From: Aquipseudomonas alcaligenes_A
GTDB lineage: Bacteria; Pseudomonadota; Gammaproteobacteria; Pseudomonadales; Pseudomonadaceae
Assembly: GCA_048595745.1 (NCBI GenBank)
Contig: CP184361.1
Direction: 5' to 3' (one strand)
DNA: 64,000 bases
Shown here: positions 25,782-33,732 of the stretch, piece by piece
Numbering within the stretch: the first letter of the stretch is position 1
How the letters are laid out: the number at the start of each line of letters is the position of its first letter
Translations under genes and position numbers: made by a program
Notes under the pieces: model-generated
Database searches by the model: none
Told to the model about the DNA's origin: nothing
The model's input: the letters and a program-made list of their open reading frames with translations, nothing else

Positions 25782-26609
25782 TTGGCTGGCGGCGAGCAGA
25801 CCCGCTTCTGGGAGAGCCAGGCGCTGACAGGCGTCGAGTTGCTGCACGCGCGCTACATCGAGCAGCGTTTCGCCCCGCATGTGCACGAAGGCTTTGTGTT
25901 CACCGTGATCGAAGGTGGCGCCCAGCGCTTCCGCCATCGTGGCAGTGACCACCTGGCGCCGGTCGGCAGCATGGTGCTGATCAACCCGGATGAGGTGCAT
26001 ACCGGTTCCAAGGCGCACGAGCAGGGCTGGTGGTACCGCGGCTTCTATCCGGCTCCGGCGCAGGTGCAGGGCGTACTGGCGGAGCTGGAGCTGGCGGATC
26101 GCGGCATGCCGTCCTTCGGCGCCAGCGTGCTGCAGGACCTGGAGTTGCATCAGGTTTTCGGCCGGCTGCATCGCCTGCTCGATGGCGAGGCGTGCGCCCT
26201 GCAGCAGCAGACGGCCTGGCGCGAGGCGATTCTGCTGCTGTTCCAGCGCCATGCGCGCATCCCGCAGGCGCGTGAGCCGGGCGCCGAGCCACGCGCCGTG
26301 GCCCTGGCCAAGGAGCTGCTGGCCGCGCGCCTGGGCGAGCCCCCCTCACTGGAGGAACTGGCGACGCTGGTGCACCTGTCGCCGTTCCATTTCGCCCGGG
26401 TGTTTCGCCGCGCCACCGGCCTGCCGCCGCATGCCTGGCTCAAGCAGCGCCGCCTGGAGCAGGCGCGGGCGCTGCTGCGCTCCGGCTGTGCGCCGTTGCA
26501 GGTGGCGCTGCAGCTGGGCTTCTCCGACCAGAGTCATCTGACTCGGCAGTTCAAACAGAGCTACGGTGTCAGCCCCGGCGAATACCGCCGCGCCTGCGTG
26601 GCCGACTGA
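25782..26609 (+). CDS. AraC family transcriptional regulator
   Basis: A 275-residue regulator. An N-terminal AraC-type cupin (about residues 15-140, with FAPHVHEGFVFTVIEGG and LINPDEVHTG) is the effector domain, and two helix-turn-helix motifs occupy about residues 180-270 (PSLEELATLVHLSPFHFARV, VALQLGFSDQSHLTRQFK). The start appears to be TTG at 25782, 4 bases after the GNAT stop. It lies 61 bases upstream of azlCD, so it probably controls that exporter, a common pairing. Confidence 0.9.
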   Translation: MAGGEQTRFWESQALTGVELLHARYIEQRFAPHVHEGFVFTVIEGGAQRFRHRGSDHLAPVGSMVLINPDEVHTGSKAHEQGWWYRGFYPAPAQVQGVLAELELADRGMPSFGASVLQDLELHQVFGRLHRLLDGEACALQQQTAWREAILLLFQRHARIPQAREPGAEPRAVALAKELLAARLGEPPSLEELATLVHLSPFHFARVFRRATGLPPHAWLKQRRLEQARALLRSGCAPLQVALQLGFSDQSHLTRQFKQSYGVSPGEYRRACVAD

Positions 26610-26670
26610 GCAATATCGTTCAAGACCTGCCGACACTTCGCGACTAGCCTCTGGGCTCCAAGGAGGTTCC

Positions 26671-27381
26671 ATGTCCCGTCACCATGAATTCCTGCAGGGC
26701 CTGCGCGACATGCTGCCGATGCTGCTCGGCGCCATGCCCTTCGGCATCATCTACGGCAGCCTGGCCGGTGCTGCCGGCCTCACGCCCTGGCAGACCATCG
26801 GCATGTCGCTGCTGGTGTTCGCCGGTTCCGCCCAGTTCATTGCTATCAGCCTGCTCGGCGGTGGCGCGACCCTGGCCGTGCTGTGGCTGACCACCCTGGT
26901 GGTCAACCTGCGTCACGCCCTGTACAGCGCCAGCCTGCAGCCCTTCGTCCGTCACCTGCCCAAACGCTGGCGCATGCCGCTGGCGTTCTGGCTGACGGAC
27001 GAGGCCTTCGCCGTAGTCCAGCACCGCTATGCCGAAACCGATGCCTCGCCCAACAAGCACTGGTATTTCCTCGGCGCGGCACTGGCCATGTACGTCAACT
27101 GGCAGGCCTGCACCCTGATTGGCCTGGTGTTCGGCCAGGCGGTGCCGAACATCGGCGACTGGGGGCTGGACTTCGCCATGCTCGCCACCTTCATCGGCAT
27201 CGTCGTGCCCATGCTGCGCAATCGCCCACAGGTGGCGGCGGCCCTGGTGGCCGGCGCGGTGGCGCTGGCCTGTCACGCGCTGCCCTACAAGCTCGGCCTG
27301 ATGGCCGCGGCCTGCGCCGGCATCGTCGTCGGCGTGGTGCTGGAGCGTCGCTATCGCCTGCTGCAGGACGAGGTGTTCTGA
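26671..27381 (+). CDS. azlC: AzlC family branched-chain amino acid exporter large subunit
   Basis: Inner membrane protein of 236 residues with about seven hydrophobic segments, beginning with the family signature GAMPFGIIYGSLAGAAGLTP and containing FAGSAQFIAISLLGGG. With AzlD it exports branched-chain amino acids or their analogs. A perfect AGGAGG lies 4 bases before the ATG at 26671. The stop shares one base with the azlD start (TGATG). Confidence 0.93.
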   Translation: MSRHHEFLQGLRDMLPMLLGAMPFGIIYGSLAGAAGLTPWQTIGMSLLVFAGSAQFIAISLLGGGATLAVLWLTTLVVNLRHALYSASLQPFVRHLPKRWRMPLAFWLTDEAFAVVQHRYAETDASPNKHWYFLGAALAMYVNWQACTLIGLVFGQAVPNIGDWGLDFAMLATFIGIVVPMLRNRPQVAAALVAGAVALACHALPYKLGLMAAACAGIVVGVVLERRYRLLQDEVF

Positions 27382-27710
27382 TGGACAACTGGATGCTGAT
27401 CCTCGGCATGCTGGCGATCACCTTCGCCACCCGCTACAGCCTGTTCGCCTTCCCCGACCTGCGCTTCCCGCCGCTGATTCGCCAGGGGCTGCACTATGTG
27501 CCGACCGCCGTGCTCACCGCCATCGTGGTGCCTGGCATGCTGCTGCCGGACGGCCAGACCTGGGCGCTGAGCCTGGACAACGCCTACCTGCTGGCCGGCC
27601 TCGCGACCATCCTGATCGCCGCGCTGACCCGGCATCTGCTGGCGACCATCGGTGGTGGCCTGCTGGTGTTCTTCCTGCTGCGCTGGTGGCTGGGGCAGAT
27701 GCCGATCTAA
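27381..27710 (+). CDS. azlD: AzlD family branched-chain amino acid exporter small subunit
   Basis: A 109-residue membrane protein with four hydrophobic segments and the AzlD signature FATRYSLFAF with HYVPTAVLTAIVVPG. Translationally coupled to azlC. It is the partner subunit and probably has no activity alone. Confidence 0.93.
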   Translation: MDNWMLILGMLAITFATRYSLFAFPDLRFPPLIRQGLHYVPTAVLTAIVVPGMLLPDGQTWALSLDNAYLLAGLATILIAALTRHLLATIGGGLLVFFLLRWWLGQMPI

Positions 27711-27777
27711 GCCCCTCTTGCTTTGGGAGAGGCGCCTGTCAGCTTCTCGGTGTTGCCTGGAAACCCCTCACCCCCGT

Positions 27778-27800
27778 CCCCTCTCCCAGAGGGAGAGGGG
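27778..27800. repeat. CCCCTCTCCC palindromic repeat (REP-like)
   Basis: A perfect 10-bp inverted repeat CCCCTCTCCC/GGGAGAGGGG with an AGA loop between azlD and the next gene. The same core recurs at 49667-49690 and 51804-51827, always between genes. Confidence 0.75.
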
Positions 27801-27897
27801 AGTTGTGCACGAAAGCCACACGCGGGTGTGGCTTTGCCCGGGGCAGATGCGGTCCAATGCAGGACGGCCCGCTCGGCCTCAGACAGGTACAAGGACG

Positions 27898-29796
27898 ATG
27901 ACCCCGAATTCGCAATTCGCCCTGCTCGGCACCCGGCGTTTCCTGCCGTTCTTCATCACCCAGCTGCTTGGCGCGTTCAACGACAATCTGTTCAAGCAGT
28001 CGCTGATCCTCGCCATCCTGTTCAAGCTCAGTTTCGAGGTGGACAAGCAGGCCTGGATCAACTTCGCCGACCGCGATCTGCTGGTCAATCTGTGCGCGAT
28101 GCTGTTCATCCTGCCGTTCTTCCTGTTCTCCGCCCTCGGCGGCCAGTTCGGCGAGAAATTCGCCAAGGATGCGCTGATCCGCCTGATCAAGCTGGCCGAG
28201 ATCGTGATCATGGCGGTCGGTGCCACCGGCTTCCTGCTGGAGAACCTGCCGCTGATGCTGCTGGCGCTGTTCGCCATGGGTACCCACTCGGCGCTGTTCG
28301 GCCCGGTGAAGTACTCGATCCTGCCAGCGGCCCTGCGCGAGGAGGAGCTGGTGGGCGGCAACGCGCTGGTGGAGATGGGCACCTTCCTGGCCATCCTCGC
28401 CGGCACCATCGGTGCCGGGCTGCTGATGTCCGGCAACGGCTACCAGAGCGCAGTGGGGATCGCCATCGTCGCCACCGCCGTTGCCGGCTACCTGTCCAGC
28501 CGCGCCATCCCGCGTTTTGCCGCCTCGCTGCCGCAACTGCAGCTGGACTGGAACATCTTCCGCCAGTCCTGGCAGATCATGCACCTGGGCCTCGGCCAGC
28601 GCCCGGCGGTGTCGCGCTCGCTGATCGGCAGCTCCTGGTTCTGGTTCCTCGGGGCGGTGTACCTGACGCAGATTCCCAACTTCGCCAAGGACTTGCTGCA
28701 CGGTGACGAGAGCGTGGTGACGCTGATCCTCACCGTGTTCTCGGTGGGCATCGCCCTGGGCTCGATGCTCTGCGAGCGCATGAGCGGACACAAGGTGGAG
28801 ATTGGCCTGGTGCCGTTCGGCTCCTTCGGCCTGTCGCTGTTCGGCATTCTGCTGTGGGCCGCCTCCAGCAGCTTCCCGCAGGCGAGCGCAGCGCACGACT
28901 GGCTGGGGCTGCTGCAGATGGGCGAGGCCTGGCCGGTGCTGGCATCGATCCTCGGCCTGGGCGTGTTCGGCGGCTTCTATATCGTGCCGCTGTATGCGCT
29001 GATCCAGTCGCGGACCGAGGAACATGAGCGGGCACGGGTGATCGCCGCCAACAACATCCTCAACGCGCTGTTCATGGTGGCGGCGGCCGTGGTGTCGATC
29101 CTCTTCCTCAGCGTGGCCAAGCTGAGCATTCCGCAGCTGTTCCTGGCCATCTCGCTGATGAACCTGGCGGTCAACGCCTACATCTTCAAGATCGTGCCCG
29201 AATTCACCATGCGCTTCCTCATCTGGATGCTCAGCCACTCGATGTACCGGGTGCGCCACCAGAACCTCGAGGCGATTCCGGAGGAGGGCGCAGCGGTGCT
29301 GGTGTGCAACCACGTGTCCTTCGTCGATGCGCTGCTGATTGGCGGTGCGGTAAGGCGGCCGGTGCGCTTCGTCATGTACTACAAGATCTACAACCTGCCG
29401 GTGCTCAACTTCGTGTTCCGCACTGCCGGCACCGTGCCAATCGCCGGGCGCAACGAGGACCCGGAGGTGTTCGAGCGGGCCTTCGCACGGATCGCCGAGT
29501 ATCTGGCGGCGGGCGAGCTGGTGTGCATCTTCCCCGAGGGCAAGCTGACCACCACGGGCGAGATCGACGAGTTCAAGGCCGGGGTCGAGCGCATTCTCGC
29601 CGCCAACCCGGTGCCGGTGATTCCGCTGGCGCTGCAGGGGCTGTGGGGCAGCTTCTTCAGTCGGGCGCCGCACAAGGGCCTGTTCAAGCGCTTCTGGTCG
29701 CGGGTCAACATCGTCGCCGGTACGCCGCTGCCGGCGGACACCGGCCGGCTGGTCATGCAGGAGCAGGTCGCTCTGTTGCGTGGCGATCAGCGCTGA
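27898..29796 (+). CDS. MFS transporter fused to 1-acylglycerol-3-phosphate acyltransferase (LplT-PlsC type)
   Basis: A 632-residue fusion. Residues 1 to about 410 are an LplT-like MFS domain of about 12 membrane segments (QLLGAFNDNLFKQSL, MGTHSALFGPVKYSILP). Residues from about 430 form a PlsC-type acyltransferase with the catalytic NHVSFVD (NHxxxxD) and the later FPEGKLTTTG. In E. coli the transporter LplT and acyltransferase-ligase Aas together return lysophospholipids to the inner membrane; some bacteria fuse both with an acyl-ACP synthetase. Here the synthetase domain is absent. The start at 27898 follows AAGGAC. Confidence 0.9.
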   Translation: MTPNSQFALLGTRRFLPFFITQLLGAFNDNLFKQSLILAILFKLSFEVDKQAWINFADRDLLVNLCAMLFILPFFLFSALGGQFGEKFAKDALIRLIKLAEIVIMAVGATGFLLENLPLMLLALFAMGTHSALFGPVKYSILPAALREEELVGGNALVEMGTFLAILAGTIGAGLLMSGNGYQSAVGIAIVATAVAGYLSSRAIPRFAASLPQLQLDWNIFRQSWQIMHLGLGQRPAVSRSLIGSSWFWFLGAVYLTQIPNFAKDLLHGDESVVTLILTVFSVGIALGSMLCERMSGHKVEIGLVPFGSFGLSLFGILLWAASSSFPQASAAHDWLGLLQMGEAWPVLASILGLGVFGGFYIVPLYALIQSRTEEHERARVIAANNILNALFMVAAAVVSILFLSVAKLSIPQLFLAISLMNLAVNAYIFKIVPEFTMRFLIWMLSHSMYRVRHQNLEAIPEEGAAVLVCNHVSFVDALLIGGAVRRPVRFVMYYKIYNLPVLNFVFRTAGTVPIAGRNEDPEVFERAFARIAEYLAAGELVCIFPEGKLTTTGEIDEFKAGVERILAANPVPVIPLALQGLWGSFFSRAPHKGLFKRFWSRVNIVAGTPLPADTGRLVMQEQVALLRGDQR

Positions 29797-29808
29797 CCCG
29801 ATTGAACG

Positions 29809-29837
29809 AAAAAGCCCGCCGATTGGCGGGCTTTTTT
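29809..29837. terminator. bidirectional terminator between the MFS-acyltransferase and gdx
   Basis: The stem AAAGCCCGCC/GGCGGGCTTT with a GATT loop and flanking A and T runs lies between two convergent genes. Confidence 0.92.
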
Positions 29838-29848
29838 GTTGGGGTCTA

Positions 29849-30163
29849 TCAGTGGCTGAGCTTGAGGCCGATCAGGCCGACGACGATCAGCGCCACGCTG
29901 CCCAGACGCAGCAGCGCCATCGACTCGCCGAACAGCAGCACGCCGGCGATCACCGTGCCGACCGCGCCGACGCCGGTCCAGATGGCATAGGCGGTACCCA
30001 GCGGCAGTTCCTTCATGGCCAGACCGAGCAGGCCGATGCTGACGATCATCGCCGCGACGGTGAGCAGGGTGGGCAGGGGGCGGGTGAAGCCGTCGGTGTA
30101 CTTGAGGCCGACGGCCCAGCAGACCTCGAACAGGCCGGCGAGAAACAGAATGATCCAGGACAT
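29849..30163 (-). CDS. gdx: guanidinium exporter, small multidrug resistance family (Gdx/SugE)
   Basis: A 104-residue protein with four membrane segments. The glutamate that binds the cation is in the first one (LFLAGLFEVCWAVGLKY), and the Gdx-type signature LPLGTAYAIWTGVGAVGT is present, distinguishing it from EmrE-like drug pumps. Gdx proteins expel guanidinium in exchange for protons as antiparallel dimers. The leader on this strand contains two ACGR-loop hairpins of a guanidine-II riboswitch, which independently supports the substrate. A TTAGGAGC ribosome site precedes the ATG. Confidence 0.95.
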   Translation of the reverse strand: MSWIILFLAGLFEVCWAVGLKYTDGFTRPLPTLLTVAAMIVSIGLLGLAMKELPLGTAYAIWTGVGAVGTVIAGVLLFGESMALLRLGSVALIVVGLIGLKLSH

Positions 30164-30188
30164 GGGATGGCTCCTAACAACTGATGGA

Positions 30189-30237
30189 CGGGCCGTCCCG
30201 GATGGTCACTCGGATGGAGCGGCGAGGTCGTCCTCGC
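30189..30237 (-). promoter_or_regulatory. guanidine-II (mini-ykkC) riboswitch
   Basis: On the minus strand, two hairpins with ACGR tetraloops lie in tandem 25 bases before the gdx start. The upstream one is GCGAGG-ACGA-CCTCGC (30222-30237) and the downstream one is CGGG-ACGG-CCCG (30189-30200), with 21 bases between them. This is the defining structure of the guanidine-II riboswitch, which binds guanidinium in both loops, lets them kiss, and frees the nearby ribosome site. The target gene fits exactly. Confidence 0.9.
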
Positions 30238-30327
30238 GTTGTTCGCTATTTTGCACAGCGAACTGCCCAGGGCAAGTCCGTGGGGACGAACGAGCCCTGG
30301 CAAAGGTTACCGGAGTTGTCCTGCTGG

Positions 30328-31248
30328 TCAGATACCTTCCGGCACCTCTTCGCCGCCAAAGGCCTCGAACAGGGCCGGCAGGAAGTCGGTGAAGGTCAGC
30401 ATCATCAGGGTGAAGCTGGCGTCCAGCTGGCCGAGCGCCTCGTCACCGCCATCCTGGGCGGCCTGGTCCTGCAGCAGATCCTCGAAGCGCAGGCGCTTGA
30501 CGGTCATCTTGTCGTCCAGCACGAAGGACAGCTTGTCCTGCCAGGCCAGGGACAGCTGGGTGACCAGCTTGCCGGAGGACAGGTGCAGCTGGATTTCCTC
30601 GCTGGTCAGGTCCTGGCGCTTGCAGCGCACCACACCGCCGTCCTCGCTGGTATCGCGCAGTTCGCACTCGTCGAGGACGAAGAAGTCCGGCGCTGCGGTC
30701 TGGGCCTTGACCCAGTCGGTGAGGGTGGCGGTCGGCGCCATCTTCACGGTCAGCGGGCGTACCGGCAGCGAGCCGATGGCTTCGCGCAGGGTGGACAGCA
30801 GGTCTTCGGCCTTCTTGGCACTGGCGCTGTCGACCAGGATCAGGCCTAGCTTGGGCGCGATGGCTGCGAAGGTGCTGGAGCGGCGGATAAAGGCACGCGG
30901 CAGGAAGCTCATGACGATCTCGTCCTTGAGCTGGTCGCGTTCCTTCTTATAGACCTTGCGCATCTGCTGCGCTTCGATCTCGTCGACCTTGTCCTTCAGG
31001 GCGTCGCGCACCACGCTGCCCGGCAGGATGCGTTCTTCCTTGCGCGCGGCGATCAGCAGAAAGTCACCGCTGACATGCACCAGCGGCGCATCGCCGCCTT
31101 TGCCGAACGGGGCCATGAAGCCGTAGGTGGTCAGCTCCTGGCTGGCGCAGGGGCGCGCGGCCTTGGCGGCCAGCGCCGCTTCCAGGGTTTCGGCGTCGAA
31201 GGGCACGTCCTGGGTCAGGCGATAAACAAGCAGGTTGCGGAACCACAT
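30328..31248 (-). CDS. rdgC: recombination-associated protein RdgC
   Basis: A 306-residue protein, the standard length. RdgC forms a ring dimer that binds double-stranded DNA and limits RecA action. Recognisable stretches are MWFRNLLVYRLT at the start, RKEERILPGSVVRDALKDKV, and the C-terminal FEAFGGEEVPEG. The ATG at 31248 follows a GAGTGTCTCC leader; a longer open frame to 31395 overlaps the tRNA-Val promoter. Monocistronic by context. Confidence 0.96.
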   Translation of the reverse strand: MWFRNLLVYRLTQDVPFDAETLEAALAAKAARPCASQELTTYGFMAPFGKGGDAPLVHVSGDFLLIAARKEERILPGSVVRDALKDKVDEIEAQQMRKVYKKERDQLKDEIVMSFLPRAFIRRSSTFAAIAPKLGLILVDSASAKKAEDLLSTLREAIGSLPVRPLTVKMAPTATLTDWVKAQTAAPDFFVLDECELRDTSEDGGVVRCKRQDLTSEEIQLHLSSGKLVTQLSLAWQDKLSFVLDDKMTVKRLRFEDLLQDQAAQDGGDEALGQLDASFTLMMLTFTDFLPALFEAFGGEEVPEGI

Positions 31249-31357
31249 GAGGGAGACACTCCTTGAACACGAAGCGCGCATTATTCTCTGCCGGCCTCGA
31301 TTGGCCAACCCGAAGCTAAGCCTTTGGAACTGCTCGAAAATTTTTTTCAAAAAAGGC

Positions 31358-31386
31358 TTGCCAAGGTAAAAGCTCATCCCTAGAAT
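31358..31386 (+). promoter_or_regulatory. sigma-70 promoter of tRNA-Val/tRNA-Asp
   Basis: TTGCCA (31358-31363), a 17-base spacer and TAGAAT (31381-31386), followed by the GCGCACC discriminator also seen before tRNA-Ser. The tRNA-Val gene starts 22 bases after the -10. Confidence 0.75.
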
Positions 31387-31407
31387 GCGCACCACTTCGA
31401 GAGCGAA

Positions 31408-31483
31408 GGGTGATTAGCTCAGCCGGGAGAGCATCTGCCTTACAAGCAGAGGGTCGGCGGTTCGATCCCGTCATCACCCACCA
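31408..31483 (+). tRNA. tRNA-Val (anticodon TAC)
   Basis: A 76-base cloverleaf with encoded CCA. Acceptor stem GGGTGAT/ATCACCC, anticodon loop CTTACAA (anticodon TAC), T loop GGTTCGATCCC. It lies 20 bases before tRNA-Asp and shares its promoter. Confidence 0.98.
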
Positions 31484-31503
31484 TCTCGCTCACGGGGTTA
31501 CGC

Positions 31504-31580
31504 GCAGCGGTAGTTCAGTCGGTTAGAATACCGGCCTGTCACGCCGGGGGTCGCGGGTTCGAGTCCCGTCCGCTGCGCCA
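31504..31580 (+). tRNA. tRNA-Asp (anticodon GTC)
   Basis: A 77-base cloverleaf with encoded CCA. Acceptor stem GCAGCGG/CCGCTGC, anticodon loop CTGTCAC (anticodon GTC), T loop GGTTCGAGTCC. Second gene of the Val-Asp transcript. Confidence 0.98.
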
Positions 31581-31620
31581 TATATAAAGCCTTGGTTAGA
31601 CTGAAGACCAGGCTTGAAGA

Positions 31621-31648
31621 AAACGACCGAAAGGTCGTTTTTTTTTGC
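31621..31648 (+). terminator. intrinsic terminator after tRNA-Asp
   Basis: AAACGACC-GAAA-GGTCGTTT stem-loop followed by a run of T. Confidence 0.92.
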
Positions 31649-31806
31649 CCGCATTTTATTGGTTCCGGCTGGCGGTATCGCGATGATGCCCGGCGTGCTG
31701 AACTTATCTGCATACCACTGTTCCTATGGTGCCGTAGCCAGTGCTCGCCGCAGGCTGCTAAGCTCGCGCTCTCTTTCTGCCCTCGTGGCGCTAACAAGGA
31801 ACAAGC

Positions 31807-32523
31807 ATGAAACAACATCGTCTTGCTGCGGCGGTTGCCCTGGTCGGCCTGGTTCTGGCCGGTTGCGATGCTCAGACCAGCGAAGTGGAACTCAAGACTC
31901 CGGCGCAGAAGGCCTCCTATGGTATCGGCCTGAACATGGGCAAGAGCCTGTCGCAGGAAGGCCTGGATGACCTGGATTCCAAGGCCGTGGCCATGGGCAT
32001 CGAAGACGCCATCGGCAAGAAAGAGCAGAAACTGAAGGATGAGGAGCTGGCCGAGGCCTTCGCCTTCCTGCAGAAGCGCTCCGAGGAGCGCATGGCCAAG
32101 CTCAACGAGGAGTCGGCCCAGGCCGGCAAGAAGTTCCTCGAGGAAAACGGCAAAAAGGACGGCGTGAAGACCACCGAATCCGGCCTGCAGTATGAAGTGG
32201 TGAAGAAGACCGAAGGCGCCCAGCCCAAGGCCACCGACGTGGTGACCGTGCACTACGAGGGCAAGCTGATCGACGGCACTGTGTTCGACAGCTCGATCCA
32301 GCGCGGCAGCCCGATTGATCTGCCGGTCAGCGGCGTGATCCCGGGTTGGGTCGAAGGCCTGCAGCTGATGCACGTCGGCGAGAAGTACAAGCTGTACATC
32401 CCCAGCGAGCTGGCCTACGGCGCCCAGAGCCCGAGCCCGGCGATTCCGGCCAACTCGGTGCTGGTATTCGATCTGGAACTGCTGGCCATCAAGGACCAGA
32501 AAGAAGAAGCCGCTGCTCAGTAA
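31807..32523 (+). CDS. FKBP-type peptidyl-prolyl cis-trans isomerase, lipoprotein
   Basis: A 238-residue isomerase of the FkpA/FklB/MIP group that speeds proline isomerisation in proteins folding in the envelope. The signal peptide ends in a strong lipobox LVLAGC (Cys at about residue 20), so it is lipid-anchored. The charged helical dimerisation domain spans about 30-125 and the FKBP domain about 135-230 (VTVHYEGKLIDGTVFDSS, GWVEGLQLMHVGEKYKLYIP). A terminator follows. Confidence 0.94.
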   Translation: MKQHRLAAAVALVGLVLAGCDAQTSEVELKTPAQKASYGIGLNMGKSLSQEGLDDLDSKAVAMGIEDAIGKKEQKLKDEELAEAFAFLQKRSEERMAKLNEESAQAGKKFLEENGKKDGVKTTESGLQYEVVKKTEGAQPKATDVVTVHYEGKLIDGTVFDSSIQRGSPIDLPVSGVIPGWVEGLQLMHVGEKYKLYIPSELAYGAQSPSPAIPANSVLVFDLELLAIKDQKEEAAAQ

Positions 32524-32867
32524 GACGCCGCGCAATCGATGCAAACGCCCCGCTCGCCGGGGCGTTTTCATTTGTGCGACTTGTCGGTCTGAATGAAGGT
32601 TGATCGGCGGCTGGTGTTACGCTTATGCACATTGGGCCGGTTACCTGCTCCGGGTTGACCGTTACCGCGTTTCCTGAGCAATGCTCGTATCATAACTGCA
32701 TGATTTATAAGCGTTTTTGCTCGTGGACAAAAAATGCCCGATCTGTCCCGGGGCCCAGTGGGACGGGCGTTTGAAGCCTTATCAAGAGAACTGTTCACAA
32801 GGTTATCCACAGCTTTGGTGGATAACCCAGGCAGCCCAGTCGTGGCGGGGGATAGAGGAGTACGGGC
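32524..32867. other. intergenic region with paired inverted DnaA-box-like sites
   Basis: After the FKBP terminator the region has no credible gene. At 32801-32827 a perfect 10-bp inverted repeat GGTTATCCAC/GTGGATAACC with a 7-base loop contains an exact DnaA box TTATCCACA (32803-32811) and, in the other orientation, TTATCCACC (32817-32825). It lies 41 bases before the start of the YkvA-family gene and could be an operator for it. Confidence 0.65.
32544..32568 (+). terminator. intrinsic terminator after the FKBP gene
   Basis: AACGCCCCG-CTCG-CCGGGGCGTT hairpin followed by TTCATTT. Confidence 0.85.
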
Positions 32868-33299
32868 ATGAATTCTTCCTGGGGCGGTGCGCGTTACCTG
32901 AAGATGGCAAGGCGTTTGCTCGAGAGTGGTCGGTTGCCAGGCTTGCTGCGCGCAGTGGCGAACAAGGGGGAGCGCAGTGCGCGCTTCGCACGGGTACGCG
33001 ATGACCTGAACCTGCTGCTGGGACTGTGTGCTGCCTGGTGGCGCGGCGAGTACCGGGCCGTGGGGCGTCAGGCGCTGCTATCGGTGGTGGCGGCGTTGCT
33101 GTACTTCCTGGCGCCGCTGGACATGGTCCCGGACTGGCTGCCGGGCGCGGGCTTGCTTGACGATCTGGCCGTACTGGCCTGGGTGATGCGCACCTGGGCT
33201 GCGGAACTGGATGCCTATCGAGCCTGGCGCGAGGCGCGGCCTGCAGAGCAGTTGAAACAGGTGGAGGCGCTGCCGCACAGCGACGAGGAGGCGCGCTGA
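32868..33299 (+). CDS. YkvA family (DUF1232) protein
   Basis: A 143-residue protein with the DUF1232 core: a hydrophobic segment LLSVVAALLYFLAPLDMVPDWLPGAGLLDDLAVLAWVM, here at about residues 68-105, containing the family's conserved DxxPDxxPxxGxxDD pattern. The function of the family is not established; it is probably membrane-associated. The start at 32868 follows GAGTACGGGC and the DnaA-box-like inverted repeat. Confidence 0.85.
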   Translation: MNSSWGGARYLKMARRLLESGRLPGLLRAVANKGERSARFARVRDDLNLLLGLCAAWWRGEYRAVGRQALLSVVAALLYFLAPLDMVPDWLPGAGLLDDLAVLAWVMRTWAAELDAYRAWREARPAEQLKQVEALPHSDEEAR

Positions 33300-33375
33300 T
33301 GCGGGCCCACTCTTGTCTGACGAGTCAGTATGGGTCACGCTCTGCCCATGGGCGGATAAGCGCCAGCAAGGGAAG

Positions 33376-33398
33376 TGCCGAGTGTTTCGGCATTGTTT
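33376..33398 (+). terminator. weak hairpin with T run before the Xre gene
   Basis: TGCCGA/TCGGCA with a 5-base loop, followed by TTGTTTTC, between the YkvA gene and the Xre gene. The stem is only 6 bp, so it could be a weak terminator or part of the leader. Confidence 0.4.
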
Positions 33399-33414
33399 TC
33401 CACGGAGAGCTGTA

Positions 33415-33732
33415 ATGAGTGTGCAAGTGATCAGGCGCGATGGGCAGCCCGAATACGCCGTGTTGCCCTGGGCTGAGTACCAGGCCCTGTTGAGCGCCGC
33501 CGGCCAGGTACAGGCCGCCGCCGCACCGGTCCCAATGGGCGTTACCCCGTTAGACCAGTTGGTCAGTCTGCGCGAGGCCAAGGGACTGTCCCAGGCCGAT
33601 CTGGCCCGCGCGGTGGGTATCAGCCCGCACTACCTGAGCCTGTTCGAGTCCGGCGAGCGTGTACCGGAGGGGGCCATCCTGCGTTCGCTGGGGCGCGTGC
33701 TGGGTGTGAGCGACTGGGAGCAGTCCTCTTGA
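33415..33732 (+). CDS. Xre family helix-turn-helix protein
   Basis: A 105-residue DNA-binding protein. The N-terminal part (VIRRDGQPEYAVLPWAEYQALL) looks like the start of Phd/RelB-type antitoxins, and the Xre helix-turn-helix occupies about residues 50-100 (LREAKGLSQADLARAVGISP). No toxin lies beside it. The next gene starts on a TTG that overlaps its stop, so the three genes 33415-34573 form one coupled operon. Confidence 0.85.
   Translation: MSVQVIRRDGQPEYAVLPWAEYQALLSAAGQVQAAAAPVPMGVTPLDQLVSLREAKGLSQADLARAVGISPHYLSLFESGERVPEGAILRSLGRVLGVSDWEQSS

Noticed and set aside
27739..29673. A 644-codon open frame antisense to the MFS-acyltransferase gene
   Set aside because: Composition is typical of an antisense shadow, and it would run through the bidirectional layout of a well-supported gene.
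33415..33732. HigA/RelB-type toxin-antitoxin pair
   Set aside because: The N-terminal part is antitoxin-like, but neither neighbour resembles a known toxin.
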